DNA of 64,000 nt. It comes from DSWT01 sp035420085 (GTDB lineage: Bacteria > Chloroflexota > Anaerolineae > B4-G1 > SLSP01). Below, piece after piece: positions 1 to 8,671 of this stretch. The notes below the pieces were generated by a model. It was not told where the DNA came from. It ran no database searches and worked only from the letters and a program-made list of their open reading frames with translations. The position numbers were made by a program, and so were the translations under genes. Positions within the stretch are counted from its first letter, which is position 1, and each line of letters starts with the position of its first letter. Location: positions 1-64,000 of the forward strand of contig DAOLUH010000017.1 of the NCBI GenBank assembly GCA_035420085.1, written 5' to 3'.

Positions 1-2
1 GT

Positions 3-266
3 CTGGCGAACCTTCGCGTGCGGCGCACGTGGCGCGGCCTCTACCCGATGACGCCAGACGGCTCGCCGCTCGTCGGATGGGCACGGGAGGTCGGCGGCTA
101 CTTGATGGCGATTGGCATGTGCGGGCAAGGCTTCATGCTTGGCCCCGGCCTGGGTGAACTGCTCGCGCGGATGGTCGCGCAGGAGGACTTGTCGGCGGAG
201 GACCGCGAGGTGCTGAAGGTGCTTTCGCCGTATCGGAAGTTCGCGGGGCAGGAGGCGTTGAAGTAG
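3..266 (+). CDS. FAD-dependent oxidoreductase, C-terminal fragment (DAO family)
   Basis: Only the last 87 or so codons are present; the gene enters from the left edge in the frame starting at base 3. The visible part matches the C-terminal FAD-contacting lobe of glycine/sarcosine-oxidase-like DAO proteins: a TPDGSPLVG segment (family norm TPDGxPxIG), then GMCGQGFMLGPGLGELLA, which takes the place of the usual GFSGHGFMLAPALGE motif near the FAD. Known members oxidise secondary or primary amines such as sarcosine or glycine with O2; the substrate cannot be read from this fragment. Cys-Gly-Gln replaces the usual Ser/Gly-Gly-His in the glycine-rich turn, a minor oddity. A strong hairpin terminator follows at 301-334. 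Confidence 0.75.
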   Translation: MANLRVRRTWRGLYPMTPDGSPLVGWAREVGGYLMAIGMCGQGFMLGPGLGELLARMVAQEDLSAEDREVLKVLSPYRKFAGQEALK

Positions 267-300
267 GGGAGTGGTCTATTTTGGGGTATTTGGCTATAAT

Positions 301-334
301 GAAGGAGTGGGAGGAAATCCACTCCTTCATTTTT
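301..334 (+). terminator. Rho-independent terminator after the oxidoreductase
   Basis: A perfect 10-bp stem, GAAGGAGTGG (301-310) pairing with CCACTCCTTC (319-328), has an 8-nt loop and is followed by ATTTTT. It lies 35 bp after the oxidoreductase stop and before the MazG-like pseudogene. A TATAAT (295-300) abuts the stem on its left, so a promoter reading into the hairpin cannot be excluded. Confidence 0.75.
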
Positions 335-353
335 GTAAAGAAGGCTGGAGAAC

Positions 354-683
354 ATGGAATTCAACGACCTGATCCAGCGTGCTCTGTCCATTTGCAAACT
401 CTACCGTGACTTCGAGCAGTAAAACTACGGTATCTCCTGGACCAACGAAGAACTGGCCCTGGGATTCGTAGGCGATGTCGGCGATCTGGTCAAGCTTGTC
501 ATGGCGCAGAGCGGGCGGCGAATGATCCCCGATGCGGAAAGCAAGCTGGCGCACGAATTGGCCGATTGTTTATGGTCAATTATCGTCCTTGCTGACGTGC
601 ATAATGTTGATTTAGAAAAAGCCTTTGGGCAAACAATGGATGATCTGGAAAATTACCTCACGCAACGCTCAGTTATCGGATAA
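354..683 (+). pseudogene. MazG-like nucleotide pyrophosphohydrolase, interrupted by an in-frame stop
   Basis: Reading from the ATG at 354 gives MEFNDLIQRALSICKLYRDF and so on, then TAA at 420-422 (codon 23). After it the same frame stays open to 683 with YGISWTNEELALGFVGDVGD, LAHELADCLWSI and a helical tail. This pattern (E-E-L followed by G-x-x-x-G-D-x-x-x-L, then H/E-L-A-D-x-L) is the helical core of MazG-type NTP pyrophosphohydrolases, about 110 residues here. No frameshift is needed: one substitution (for example AAA to TAA) explains the break. Translation could restart at the ATG at 501, but that would lose the first metal-binding helices. Either a real nonsense mutation or an assembly error. 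Confidence 0.75.
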
Positions 684-713
684 CTGAGATACTTTACAGG
701 AAAGGAATACACA

Positions 714-2057
714 ATGCAACCCAACATCACTCCCGACGATCTGGCAATGTTTACGGCGGCATTCGACGCCGATCCCAAGAACCGCCTGGCGGCGAATGCC
801 GTGGCGCAGAACGACATTGCGGCGGTGGCGCTCAACCGCGCGAGCGTCAATCGCATCAATCACACCTACTCGCACCTCATCGAGACGCCGGAGGCCACGG
901 ATCAGGGCGCAACCGGGCGCTGCTGGATGTTCGCCGGTCTCAACCTGCTGCGGCTGGCGGCGATCCAGAAGATGAACCTGAAGATGGAGAAGTTCGAACT
1001 CTCCCAGGCCTACCTGATGTACTGGGACAAGCTGGAAAAGGCTAACTTCTTCCTGGAAAACATCATCGAGACGCGCGCCGAACCGCTGGACGGGCGGCTG
1101 GTGATGTGGCTGCTCGCCGACCCGCTCCCCGACGCCGGGCAGTGGGACATGTTCGTGAGTTTGGTGAAGAAGTACGGCGTCGTTCCCAAGACGGCAATGC
1201 CGGAGACCAAGAGCAGCGCGGCGTCGCGTTTGATGAACAACCGCCTTGTAGCCAAGCTGCGTGAGTTCGCGCAAACGCTGCGTGAGATGTCCGCGCAGGG
1301 CGCCGATGTGGACGATCTGCGGCAGGCCAAGGCCGCGATGCTCACGGACTTCCACCGTATGCTCACGATTCACTTCGGCGCGCCGCCTGCCAGCTTCGAG
1401 TGGGCGTGGCGCGACAAGGACAAGGCGTTTCACCGCCACGGCGTCATCACGCCGCAGGACTTCTACGCGGAGTACGTCGGCATTGATCTGGACGACATGG
1501 TCTGCCTCATCAACGCGCCCACGCAGGACAAGCCCTACAACAAGCTTTACACCGTGGCTTATCTCGGCAATGTCGTCGGTGGGCAGCCGGTGCGCTATCT
1601 CAACGCGGACGCCGCAGTCCTCAAGAAAGCGGCGGCGGACAGCATCGTTGATGGGCAGGCCGTCTGGTTTGGTAGCGATGTGGGCCAGATGTTGCAGGGG
1701 GATCTGGGTCTCCTGGATATGGACGTGTACGACTACGAATTGGTGTACAGTGTGCCGTTCGCCCTCGACAAAGCGGGGCGGCTGGACTACGGTCACAGCC
1801 GGATGACCCACGCGATGCTGCTCACCGGCGTTGACCTGGACGAGGCCGGGCATCCGGTGAAATGGCGCGTCGAGAACAGTTGGGGCACGGAACGCGGCGA
1901 CAAGGGCTATATGCTGATGACAGATCGCTGGTTCGAGGAATACCTGTACGAGATCGCCGTGAGCAAGCGCTATCTCTCGCCCGACTTGCTGGCGGTGCTC
2001 GAAACCGAGCCGGTCGTGCTCCCGCCGTGGGATCCGATGGGGGCGCTGGCCCGCTAG
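714..2057 (+). CDS. pepC: Aminopeptidase C / bleomycin hydrolase family (peptidase C1B)
   Basis: A 447-residue cysteine peptidase. The catalytic triad is visible: Cys70 in DQGATGRCWMFAGLN, His366 in MTHAMLLTG and Asn388 in ENSWG, all in the expected order, and the length matches the C1B family (about 440-450). Members are cytosolic homohexameric aminopeptidases that trim N-terminal residues from peptides, with the C-terminal residues reaching into the active site. There is no signal peptide, consistent with that. An AGGAAAGGA ribosome-binding site lies 9-17 bases before the ATG. It follows the broken MazG gene by 30 bp and may share its transcript. No cofactors are needed, so it can act alone in intracellular peptide turnover. 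Confidence 0.93.
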   Translation: MQPNITPDDLAMFTAAFDADPKNRLAANAVAQNDIAAVALNRASVNRINHTYSHLIETPEATDQGATGRCWMFAGLNLLRLAAIQKMNLKMEKFELSQAYLMYWDKLEKANFFLENIIETRAEPLDGRLVMWLLADPLPDAGQWDMFVSLVKKYGVVPKTAMPETKSSAASRLMNNRLVAKLREFAQTLREMSAQGADVDDLRQAKAAMLTDFHRMLTIHFGAPPASFEWAWRDKDKAFHRHGVITPQDFYAEYVGIDLDDMVCLINAPTQDKPYNKLYTVAYLGNVVGGQPVRYLNADAAVLKKAAADSIVDGQAVWFGSDVGQMLQGDLGLLDMDVYDYELVYSVPFALDKAGRLDYGHSRMTHAMLLTGVDLDEAGHPVKWRVENSWGTERGDKGYMLMTDRWFEEYLYEIAVSKRYLSPDLLAVLETEPVVLPPWDPMGALAR

Positions 2058-2130
2058 CTTGGGATTGTAGTCGGCGCTTTACTGCCGTAGAGACGCACTG
2101 ATGTGTACTACGAACGGATGGAGGATTGCA

Positions 2131-4428
2131 ATGAAAAACCTGCGTGCGTTGATCTGTTTTGGCGTGGTTTTTGTGCTGCTCGCTTCGGCTATCCCAGTGC
2201 TGGCGGACGCTATCCCTCCTGTTGATGCCACGGATGTGCAACTCGTTGGGCAGTTCGGCGGCGCTTCGTATGCGGTCGCCGTGCAAGGGGATTACGCCTA
2301 CGTTGGGGTAGGGCCGCGCTTGGCTGTACTTGATGTTTCCGACCCGCTGCTCATCAGTCTGGCTGGACAGACAGATGTGCTGCCGACCATCGTCGGGGAT
2401 GTGGCCGTGGCCGGAAATTATGCCTACGTCGCTGCCGGAACGGGTGGTATGTTTGTGGTGGACGTCACCGATCCGGTCCAGCCGACGATTGTGGGCTACT
2501 ATGCTGCGCCAGTCAGCGCGAATGGCGTCGCCGTCGCCGGGGATTACGCCTACGTCGCTGCTGGCGACAACACTTTGCGCGTCGTCAGTGTGGCTATGCC
2601 TGCCACCCCCAGCGCCGTGGGATCAGTGCCTGTCACTGCCGCACAGCGCGTGGCTGTTGCCGGGAGTTACGCCTACGTCGTTGGTGGAACGACACTGACG
2701 GCCGTGAATGTGACGAATCCTTCCAGTCCTGCTGTAGCCGGAACATTGGTTGTGCCTCAGAGCGCCCTCCAGGACATTGAGGCGGTCGGAGACCGGGCCT
2801 ATCTTGCGGCGGGAGGCGCCGGTCTGTATGTCGCCAATATCGCCAATCCCGTTCCCGTCTTTGCTGGCTCTTACGATACGCCCGGCGTAGCTTCTGGCGT
2901 GGCGGTTGCCGGTGATTACGCCTATGTCGCCGATGGTTACTACGGTTTACGGATCATCAACCTCGTGAATCCCGCCATTTCACCATCCGTATTCGATACT
3001 GCCGATTTGGCTTCTGCCGTTGTTTTGATCCATGATACGGCTTTTGTTGCTGACCGTTACCGGGGCTTGCGGGCGATCAACGTGTTGTACCCTGAAACAC
3101 CGGTTGAGGTTGGCTATTATGACATCGTCGGCAATGCGCGAAGTTTATTGTTAGCCGGGCGCTTGCTCTATGTTGCTGACGATGATGGTGGTTTACGGAT
3201 TCTTGATGTAGCGGATCCCTCGCAACCTCGTGAGGTGGGACATTACGACACACCGGGCAACGCTGCGAGTGTAGCGGTGGCTGGACAATATGCCTATGTC
3301 GCTGACGGACTCGATGTGCGCATCATTGATATATCCACGCTCACGGCGCCCACACTGAAGGGCGTGTTCCCAACGTATAACGGTTGGGCATACGCATTAG
3401 CCGTCCGGCAAGGATACCTTTATATCGCTGAGGGAGGAGGAGCGCGTGGATTGCACGTCGCTGATCTTGTCAATCCGCTCAAGCCTGTTACCCGGGCATT
3501 TGAAGACAGCGCCGGCAACGCGCTGGACCTGGCGCTTGCCGGTAATCGCGTTTACCTTGCCGCCGAAAGTGGCGGGCTGCGGGTCATTGACATCACCAAC
3601 CCCGTCTCTCCAACGACCCTCTTCACCGGAACCAAAGGCGTGAATGTATCCGACGTTGCTGTTGAGGGGACGATGGCTTACCTTGTGGATGGAAGTCGCC
3701 TGTATGGTGTGAATGTGGCTTCTGCGCCGGCGAGCACGGTGATGACCTGGACGACGCCTGGCAGCGCCGAAGGCGTAGCTGTCGTCAACGGCATAGCCTA
3801 CGTGGCGACGGGTTATAGCGGCCTGCGTCTCGTCAGCGTCGCCAATCCGGCCTCACCGACGGAGATTGGGCACTATGACACGCCGGGCGAGGCGCTGTAC
3901 ACCGCCGTGGGGCAGTATATTTATGTGGCGGACGGGCATGGCGGCGTGGTCATTCTCTGGTACGGTCCACTCGCGTCGGGTACTGTCTCGACGAGTGGCG
4001 GTGCACTCGTCTCGGAGTACGACGGAACGACGTATATGTTCCCGCCAGGCGCTTTCACCGATACGGTTGTGCTGCGACACGCGCCGGTCCCCACGGCGTT
4101 TGTTCCCCCATTTGACGATCTGTCTGGGATAAACCATTTCTTCAATGCCACAGCCGTTTACAGCAGCACGGGAAAACCGGCGCAGCTTGTCCCCGGAACA
4201 GTTTTCACGATTTCCATCGCCTACACGCCCGCGGAGCGTGGCGTGGTCAACGAAGGAACGTTGGCGTTGTACTATTGGGATAATGTAGCCTGGGTGACGT
4301 CAGGCATCACCAGGGTCTCTACCGCGCAGACCGGTGTGCTGGTCTCACGACTCAATCACCTCTCGCTGTTTGGCGTCTGGGGCGAAGCTCGCTATGTCTA
4401 CTTGCCTCTTGTCATGCGCAAATTTTGA
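2131..4428 (+). CDS. Secreted LVIVD-repeat beta-propeller protein with C-terminal YLPLVMR motif
   Basis: The ATG at 2131 is preferred over 2101 because GGAGG sits just before it and the product then begins with a clean signal peptide (MKNLRALICFGVVFVLLASA, cleavage near ALA-DA). The body consists of more than ten repeats of about 40 residues of the form VAVAGxYAYVADGxxGLRIIDVxNPxxPxxVGxYDTPG, the LVIVD repeat, which folds into beta-propeller blades. The last 150 residues form a separate beta domain (PPGAFTDTVVLRH..., ZU5-like in appearance) ending YVYLPLVMRKF at the very C-terminus. Known LVIVD proteins are surface proteins of uncertain ligand; no catalytic residues are evident. The tail motif recurs in two other giant secreted proteins here. 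Followed 24 bp later by a small membrane protein on the same strand. Confidence 0.85.
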   Translation: MKNLRALICFGVVFVLLASAIPVLADAIPPVDATDVQLVGQFGGASYAVAVQGDYAYVGVGPRLAVLDVSDPLLISLAGQTDVLPTIVGDVAVAGNYAYVAAGTGGMFVVDVTDPVQPTIVGYYAAPVSANGVAVAGDYAYVAAGDNTLRVVSVAMPATPSAVGSVPVTAAQRVAVAGSYAYVVGGTTLTAVNVTNPSSPAVAGTLVVPQSALQDIEAVGDRAYLAAGGAGLYVANIANPVPVFAGSYDTPGVASGVAVAGDYAYVADGYYGLRIINLVNPAISPSVFDTADLASAVVLIHDTAFVADRYRGLRAINVLYPETPVEVGYYDIVGNARSLLLAGRLLYVADDDGGLRILDVADPSQPREVGHYDTPGNAASVAVAGQYAYVADGLDVRIIDISTLTAPTLKGVFPTYNGWAYALAVRQGYLYIAEGGGARGLHVADLVNPLKPVTRAFEDSAGNALDLALAGNRVYLAAESGGLRVIDITNPVSPTTLFTGTKGVNVSDVAVEGTMAYLVDGSRLYGVNVASAPASTVMTWTTPGSAEGVAVVNGIAYVATGYSGLRLVSVANPASPTEIGHYDTPGEALYTAVGQYIYVADGHGGVVILWYGPLASGTVSTSGGALVSEYDGTTYMFPPGAFTDTVVLRHAPVPTAFVPPFDDLSGINHFFNATAVYSSTGKPAQLVPGTVFTISIAYTPAERGVVNEGTLALYYWDNVAWVTSGITRVSTAQTGVLVSRLNHLSLFGVWGEARYVYLPLVMRKF

Positions 4429-4452
4429 CATCTTTTCTACGGAGAGGAATGT

Positions 4453-4938
4453 ATGTATAAAGACGATCTATGGTATCGCAAACTGGTCAAAGACATCGAG
4501 GAACATCGGCCTGACTTCACCGCGAAACAATGGCGCAGCTATCAGGTGGAGTTTATGTTACGTGTCGCCCTGCGGGTTAAGGACTCGTCCGATGCTTGCC
4601 AGACGTGCCGGAGTTTTCAGCATACCTTGACCCGCCTGGAAGAAGAGTTGCAGGAATTGCCAGGCTCCAAGGCGCAGCGACATTACCAGTTCCAGCAATT
4701 GCGGTTGATGGGCGAGCACTTTGTCAAAGCGCATCGTCTGGTTCCGCCGCAGTATTATGCGCGCCTGGGCGCGAGTTACGGTTTGATCGCGGGGTTGCTC
4801 TTTGGGATCGCTATGGGATTTCTTGTTTTGAACAATGGCCTGTACCTTCCTCTCGGAGCGGTCGTGGGTTTGATCCTGGGCGGCCTTTATGGGGGCACTG
4901 AAGACACCCGCGCCAACCGTGAACACCGGCTGATCTGA
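4453..4938 (+). CDS. Small membrane protein of unknown function
   Basis: A 161-residue protein that I do not recognise. The first 100 residues are charged and helical, with an isolated CQTC pair (about residues 56-59) that could bind metal or form a disulfide. Residues 110-152 contain two glycine-rich hydrophobic helices (LIAGLLFGIAMGFLV and LGAVVGLILGGLYGG) separated by a short turn, so it is probably a hairpin-anchored membrane protein with a cytosolic N-terminal domain. GGAGAGG precedes the ATG. It lies 24 bp downstream of the LVIVD protein and is likely co-transcribed with it. Confidence 0.7.
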   Translation: MYKDDLWYRKLVKDIEEHRPDFTAKQWRSYQVEFMLRVALRVKDSSDACQTCRSFQHTLTRLEEELQELPGSKAQRHYQFQQLRLMGEHFVKAHRLVPPQYYARLGASYGLIAGLLFGIAMGFLVLNNGLYLPLGAVVGLILGGLYGGTEDTRANREHRLI

Positions 4939-4966
4939 TTGACTTTTTCGTTTTTTGCCTTATCAT
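4939..4966 (+). promoter_or_regulatory. Candidate sigma70-type promoter for the LysM/M23 peptidase gene
   Basis: TTGACT (4939-4944) is followed after 16 bases by TATCAT (4961-4966). A better -10, TATAAT (4966-4971), overlaps it but would need a 21-base spacer. The site lies directly between the stop of the small membrane protein and the next gene, in a conspicuously AT-rich stretch. Confidence 0.5.
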
Positions 4967-5011
4967 ATAATATTGTGATGGTTTTATGATTTATTCACAG
5001 GTCTTCTCGTA

Positions 5012-6286
5012 ATGCAGCGAAAATTTGGCTTGATGGTTGTTCTGTGTCTGGCTCTGGCGTCTGCCCGGCCCGTGCTGGCGTCTTCTGTGGCTCCCCCGGC
5101 GGCTGACGCTGTCCCCTTCTCGACCGACGTGAGTACCTGGACGGCGCACACGTTGCAGTTGGGTGAAGCGGTAAGCTGTCTGGCGCGACGCAGCGGTATG
5201 GACGTATTCACCGTCGCCGAGGCAAACCGCATTCTCAATCCTACGTTGCTGAGTACAGGCCAGACTATCGACCTGCCGGCTGCTGAACCGCGCGCGCTCG
5301 TGGCGGCTCACGCCGGAGACACCCCGCTCACCCTGGCTGTGACGCATGGCCTGCCGTTGTGGGAGGTGCTGCGTCTCAACCCGCAGCCATTGTATACCGG
5401 CAAAAGCGTGCTGCTCCCTGGCGACCCCTCCACAACCTGTTTACCTTACCCGCTGGCCGCACTGACTATCTCGCCGCAGCCTGTCACCCGCGGGCGCACC
5501 ACGTTATTTGTCTTTGAGACGGCGGAACCGGCTGCCTGCGAAATTACCTACCTCGATCAGACGGAGCCTTGTTATCCGCTGGACGACACGCACCTCTACG
5601 CGCTGGTTGGATTGTCGGCGTTGATGGAACCCGGCGCATACACAATGAAGATCGCTGTGCAGGCGGATGGTCTGGAGACGGCGTTCACCGCGCCGCTGCA
5701 AGTCGGCGCCGGGCGCTATGGCTACCAGTATATTGATCCGCCGGCTTCCCTCTCCAAGCTGATGGACCCCGATCTGATGCAGGGCGAGTTGGATTACCTG
5801 GCGCAATGGCGCACGATTCGCACGCCCGAACGCGCCTGGGACCTGCCGCTTGCCTTTCCACTGCCAGTGCAGGTCGCCGTTTCGGCCAACTATGGCGACC
5901 GGCGTTCGTATGGCGGGATGGTGGCCGGCTATCACTCCGGCGTGGATTATCGCGCGTGGGGCGGGATGCGCGTGCTCGCGCCGGCGGATGGCGTGGTGCT
6001 GCTCGCCGAACGCCTGGAAGCGCGCGGCAACGCCGTATTGATTGACCACGGCGGCGGCCTCATTACCGGCTACTGGCACCTATCGCGGATTGATGTGCAG
6101 GTCGGCCAGCACGTCAGGCGCGGCGAAGCGTTCGCTCTGGTCGGCAACACGGGCCTCTCGACCGGCGCGCACCTGCACTGGGAGTTGTGGGTCAACGGGG
6201 TTTCTGTGGACAGCAGCCAGTGGTTAAGCGCCGATCCCTTTGCCGGACTGCAATTGCCGGCGCACAACGCAACGGTTGCGCCGTAG
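5012..6286 (+). CDS. Secreted LysM-containing M23 metallopeptidase
   Basis: A 424-residue protein with a signal peptide (residues 1 to about 23, ending PVLAS). Residues 47-91 look like a degenerate LysM (HTLQLGEAVSCLARRSGMDV ... ILNPTLLSTGQTIDLP), and a second such unit follows at about 97-140. The M23 lysostaphin-like domain occupies about 288-410: NYGDRRS, YHSGVDYRAWGG with the metal-binding His and Asp, VLIDHGGGLITGYWHLS and the HLHWEL motif supply the zinc site and catalytic His. Such enzymes cut peptide crosslinks of peptidoglycan; the LysM units target the wall. It stands alone, with a candidate promoter just upstream. All catalytic residues appear intact, so it is likely active outside the membrane. 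Confidence 0.9.
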   Translation: MQRKFGLMVVLCLALASARPVLASSVAPPAADAVPFSTDVSTWTAHTLQLGEAVSCLARRSGMDVFTVAEANRILNPTLLSTGQTIDLPAAEPRALVAAHAGDTPLTLAVTHGLPLWEVLRLNPQPLYTGKSVLLPGDPSTTCLPYPLAALTISPQPVTRGRTTLFVFETAEPAACEITYLDQTEPCYPLDDTHLYALVGLSALMEPGAYTMKIAVQADGLETAFTAPLQVGAGRYGYQYIDPPASLSKLMDPDLMQGELDYLAQWRTIRTPERAWDLPLAFPLPVQVAVSANYGDRRSYGGMVAGYHSGVDYRAWGGMRVLAPADGVVLLAERLEARGNAVLIDHGGGLITGYWHLSRIDVQVGQHVRRGEAFALVGNTGLSTGAHLHWELWVNGVSVDSSQWLSADPFAGLQLPAHNATVAP

Positions 6287-6368
6287 GGGTTGGCGGCTTT
6301 GGTCTGACAAGCGCTGGAGTTGGTTTCCCGGCGTTTTGTTTTTTTGATGAGTTCTTTGAGGTGCTGCG

Positions 6369-7040
6369 ATGTGCGGACGTTTCTCTCTGGGCGTGAATCT
6401 GGATGATTTGGTGGAAGCTTTCCCCGATTTTAAGTTTCCATCTGCGCTGGCGCCGCGCTACAACATCGCGCCGTCACAGGAAGTGGCCGTCGTCCCCAAT
6501 GATGTGGACAGGCGCGTCGAATTTTTCCATTGGGGATTGATTCCATCTTGGGCCAAAGACCCGGAAATCGGCAACCGCCTCATCAACGCGCGGGCCGAGA
6601 CGCTGGCGGAGAAGCCGTCGTTCCGCGCGGCTTATCTCCGGCGGCGCTGTCTGATTCTCGCGGACGGTTTCTACGAATGGCAGACCATCCCGGATAGCAA
6701 GGGCAAAATGCCGCTGTACATCCAATTGGCGTCCCAGAAACCGTTCGCCTTTGCCGGGTTGTGGGAACTGTGGCGGCCTGACGATACACCCATCCTCTCC
6801 TGCACCATCATCACGACTGAGCCAAATGCCTTGCTCGCGCCCATCCACAACCGGATGCCCGTCATCCTGCCGCCGGATGCCTACGACCTGTGGCTCGATC
6901 CCGCTGAACAAAAGCCCGCTGCGCTCAACCACTTGCTCAAGCCCTATCCCGCCAATTTGATGACGGCCTATCCCGTCTCGCGCCTCGTCAACAGCCCGGC
7001 GAATGATGTCCCGGCTTGTCGCATCCCGAATCCTGACTGA
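6369..7040 (+). CDS. SOS response-associated peptidase (SRAP; YedK/HMCES family)
   Basis: A 223-residue protein starting MCGRFSLG: Cys2, exposed after removal of Met1, forms the thiazolidine crosslink to abasic sites in single-stranded DNA in characterised members. The other signature elements are visible: LIPSWAKDP, INARAET (conserved Asn), CLILADGFYEW (catalytic Glu) and IHNRMPVIL (active-site His). Length agrees with the family. It shields AP sites and forms DNA-protein crosslinks during replication. TTTGAGGTG serves as ribosome-binding site. It is transcribed convergently with rubrerythrin, and a strong terminator separates the two. Confidence 0.95.
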   Translation: MCGRFSLGVNLDDLVEAFPDFKFPSALAPRYNIAPSQEVAVVPNDVDRRVEFFHWGLIPSWAKDPEIGNRLINARAETLAEKPSFRAAYLRRRCLILADGFYEWQTIPDSKGKMPLYIQLASQKPFAFAGLWELWRPDDTPILSCTIITTEPNALLAPIHNRMPVILPPDAYDLWLDPAEQKPAALNHLLKPYPANLMTAYPVSRLVNSPANDVPACRIPNPD

Positions 7041-7070
7041 TACGCAAGCGTCTTTCCGGTGCGCAATGCA

Positions 7071-7114
7071 AGCGCGCCCTCTGGCGATTTGTTCGCTAGA
7101 GGGCGCGCTTTTTT
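7071..7114 (+). terminator. Rho-independent terminator after the SRAP gene
   Basis: A 17-bp GC-rich stem with one internal mismatch (7071-7087 pairing with 7093-7109) has a 5-nt loop and ends in six T. It sits between convergent genes. The T tract favours the + direction, but the stem could also stop minus-strand transcription. Confidence 0.9.
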
Positions 7115-7120
7115 GTGAAT

Positions 7121-7621
7121 TTACTCGATATGGATATAGCCTGATGCTTTAGCGCCGCAGATGGGGCACTCATCGGGCGGTTTGGGGCCGACGTGGGTGT
7201 GCCCGCACGTCTGGCAGACCCAATACTCGACCTCTTCTTCGCCTTCTTTGCCCAGATTTGTTAGCGCGTTCTGGTACATCTTCTCGTGGATCTTTTCCAC
7301 CTCCACGGCGTAGTGAAAGGAGCGTTCAGCGGCGGTGTGGCCTTCGGCCTGCGCGTCGGCGAGAAATTCAGGATACATCACGGTGACTTCATAGTTTTCC
7401 CCGCCGATAGCAGCTTGCAAGTTCTCTGCCGTGGACTTGATCTCGCCCAGCACGCGGAAGTGGTTATGCGCGTGGACGGTCTCGGCGGCGGCAACGGCGC
7501 GGAACAGCTTGGCGACCTGGGTGAAGCCTTCCCGCTCGGCCTTTTTGGCAAACGCCAGATACTTGCGGTTGGCTTGCGATTCACCGGCAAACGCGGCCTT
7601 CAAATCTTCAATCGTCTTCAT
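7121..7621 (-). CDS. rbr: Rubrerythrin
   Basis: A 166-residue two-domain protein. Residues 1-125 form a ferritin-like four-helix domain with di-iron ligands in ESQANRKY, AETVHAHNHF and the later E-x-x-H helix (VEVEKIHEKMY). Residues 133-160 form a C-terminal rubredoxin domain, VCQTCGH and CPICGA, binding Fe(SCys)4. The family reduces hydrogen peroxide in anaerobes and microaerophiles using electrons from rubredoxin or NADH oxidoreductases, in the cytosol. The start is supported by AGGAGGGA upstream, and a good promoter lies about 50 bp further (7671-7698). It is monocistronic. Its presence fits an anaerobic or facultative lifestyle. Confidence 0.95.
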   Translation of the reverse strand: MKTIEDLKAAFAGESQANRKYLAFAKKAEREGFTQVAKLFRAVAAAETVHAHNHFRVLGEIKSTAENLQAAIGGENYEVTVMYPEFLADAQAEGHTAAERSFHYAVEVEKIHEKMYQNALTNLGKEGEEEVEYWVCQTCGHTHVGPKPPDECPICGAKASGYIHIE

Positions 7622-7670
7622 TGTTTATCCCTCCTGAAAATTGATCTGAGTAAACAACACTATGTCTATG

Positions 7671-7698
7671 ATGATAAGCCGGTTATCGGATTTGTCAA
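7671..7698 (-). promoter_or_regulatory. sigma70-type promoter for rubrerythrin
   Basis: On the minus strand TTGACA (7698-7693), a 16-base spacer and TATCAT (7676-7671) lie 50 bp before the rubrerythrin ATG. The -35 is a perfect consensus and the -10 is 5/6. It lies between the stop of the membrane-protein operon and rubrerythrin. Confidence 0.7.
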
Positions 7699-7720
7699 AG
7701 TGCCACTTGCAGGGTTGCCA

Positions 7721-8620
7721 TCATGGCATTTCCTGGATAGTCAAACTGCCGACCCCTAATCCTATGTGGATATTCACCCGTTTCTCGGCGCTGCTGTATC
7801 CCGGCGAGGTGTAGCGATTGTTGACACGGGTGTAGTCAGGCGGAAGGGTGCGCGCGACAATGGCGGCATCCGCTTCTACACGCAGAGCCGTGCCCGCCGG
7901 GACTTCGATCACGACAGCGCCGACACCGCCGTCAATGTTGATGTCGCAGTCTCCTGTTTGTGGCAGCTTCACCAGGATGTCGCCCACCCCGAAATTGATG
8001 TTGGCTGTGTCAACGGTCAGCGCGCTGAGATCCAGATTGATGTCGCCCACGCCTATGTCAATGCCGAGATCGAGCGCCACATCGGGGTGGAAGGCCAGGT
8101 CCCAGCTATAGCGTTTGCCGGGACCGACAATCCCTCTGGAGATTCCGCTCGTTTTGAGGACGAGCCGCGCCGGTGTGCCGCCGGTGAAATTTTGCACCAG
8201 TCGTTCGCTGCGGCGCTGCCCGATTGTCCCTTCGACAAAATTACCGGAGTCATTGAGCGCCTTGATGCTGACCTGCGCCACGGCCGGCGCGAGCGTCACC
8301 TGCGCCGTCGTCATACCGTCGCGTGGTTCGCTGATGGTCGTAGTCTGCGCGGCTGTGCGCGCGCTGTTGCCTGTCCCGACGAGCCATACGCCGCCGACGA
8401 TCAATCCCAGCACGACGAAGGCGCTGAGGATAGCGCCGGCTGCCGACTTCCGGCCCACCAGAATCTCCAGGCCCGCCGCGATCAGCAGGATCGGCCACAG
8501 GCTCAGGATGTCCCAGAAGCTCCAATCCAGATAACCCAGGTTGTTCAACAACAGGATAACGCCGATGCCGATCAAAATCGTCGGCCCAACTAATTTGATA
8601 TGCCGCTCATCCCTTTCCAT
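7721..8620 (-). CDS. LiaF-like membrane protein with toastrack beta domain
   Basis: A 299-residue protein. The N-terminal third holds three to four hydrophobic helices (PTILIGIGVILLLNNLGYLD, then SLWPILLIAAGLEILVG and AFVVLGLIVGGVWLVG), matching the LiaI/LiaF/DUF5668 transmembrane unit. After a linker, residues 105-299 form a beta-rich repeat region (IGVGDINLDLS, FGVGDILVKLP, GGVGAVVIEVP, IGLGVGSLTIQ) typical of the toastrack solenoid found in LiaF and Vvmb proteins. LiaF proteins in Firmicutes inhibit a cell-envelope-stress kinase; here no kinase is adjacent, so the role is inferred as envelope stress sensing or membrane organisation. It is last of four related genes on this strand and has a GAGGAG ribosome-binding site. 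Confidence 0.8.
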   Translation of the reverse strand: MERDERHIKLVGPTILIGIGVILLLNNLGYLDWSFWDILSLWPILLIAAGLEILVGRKSAAGAILSAFVVLGLIVGGVWLVGTGNSARTAAQTTTISEPRDGMTTAQVTLAPAVAQVSIKALNDSGNFVEGTIGQRRSERLVQNFTGGTPARLVLKTSGISRGIVGPGKRYSWDLAFHPDVALDLGIDIGVGDINLDLSALTVDTANINFGVGDILVKLPQTGDCDINIDGGVGAVVIEVPAGTALRVEADAAIVARTLPPDYTRVNNRYTSPGYSSAEKRVNIHIGLGVGSLTIQEMP

Positions 8621-8671
8621 ACCCTTTTCTCCTCGCCAGTTGGATAGCCTTTCCGTCAGGTCGTTGCTGTG

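Noticed and set aside
669..1853. 394-codon minus-strand frame opposite pepC
   Set aside because: Arginine/valine/histidine-rich sequence without motifs, mirroring a well-identified peptidase gene; a by-product of high GC.
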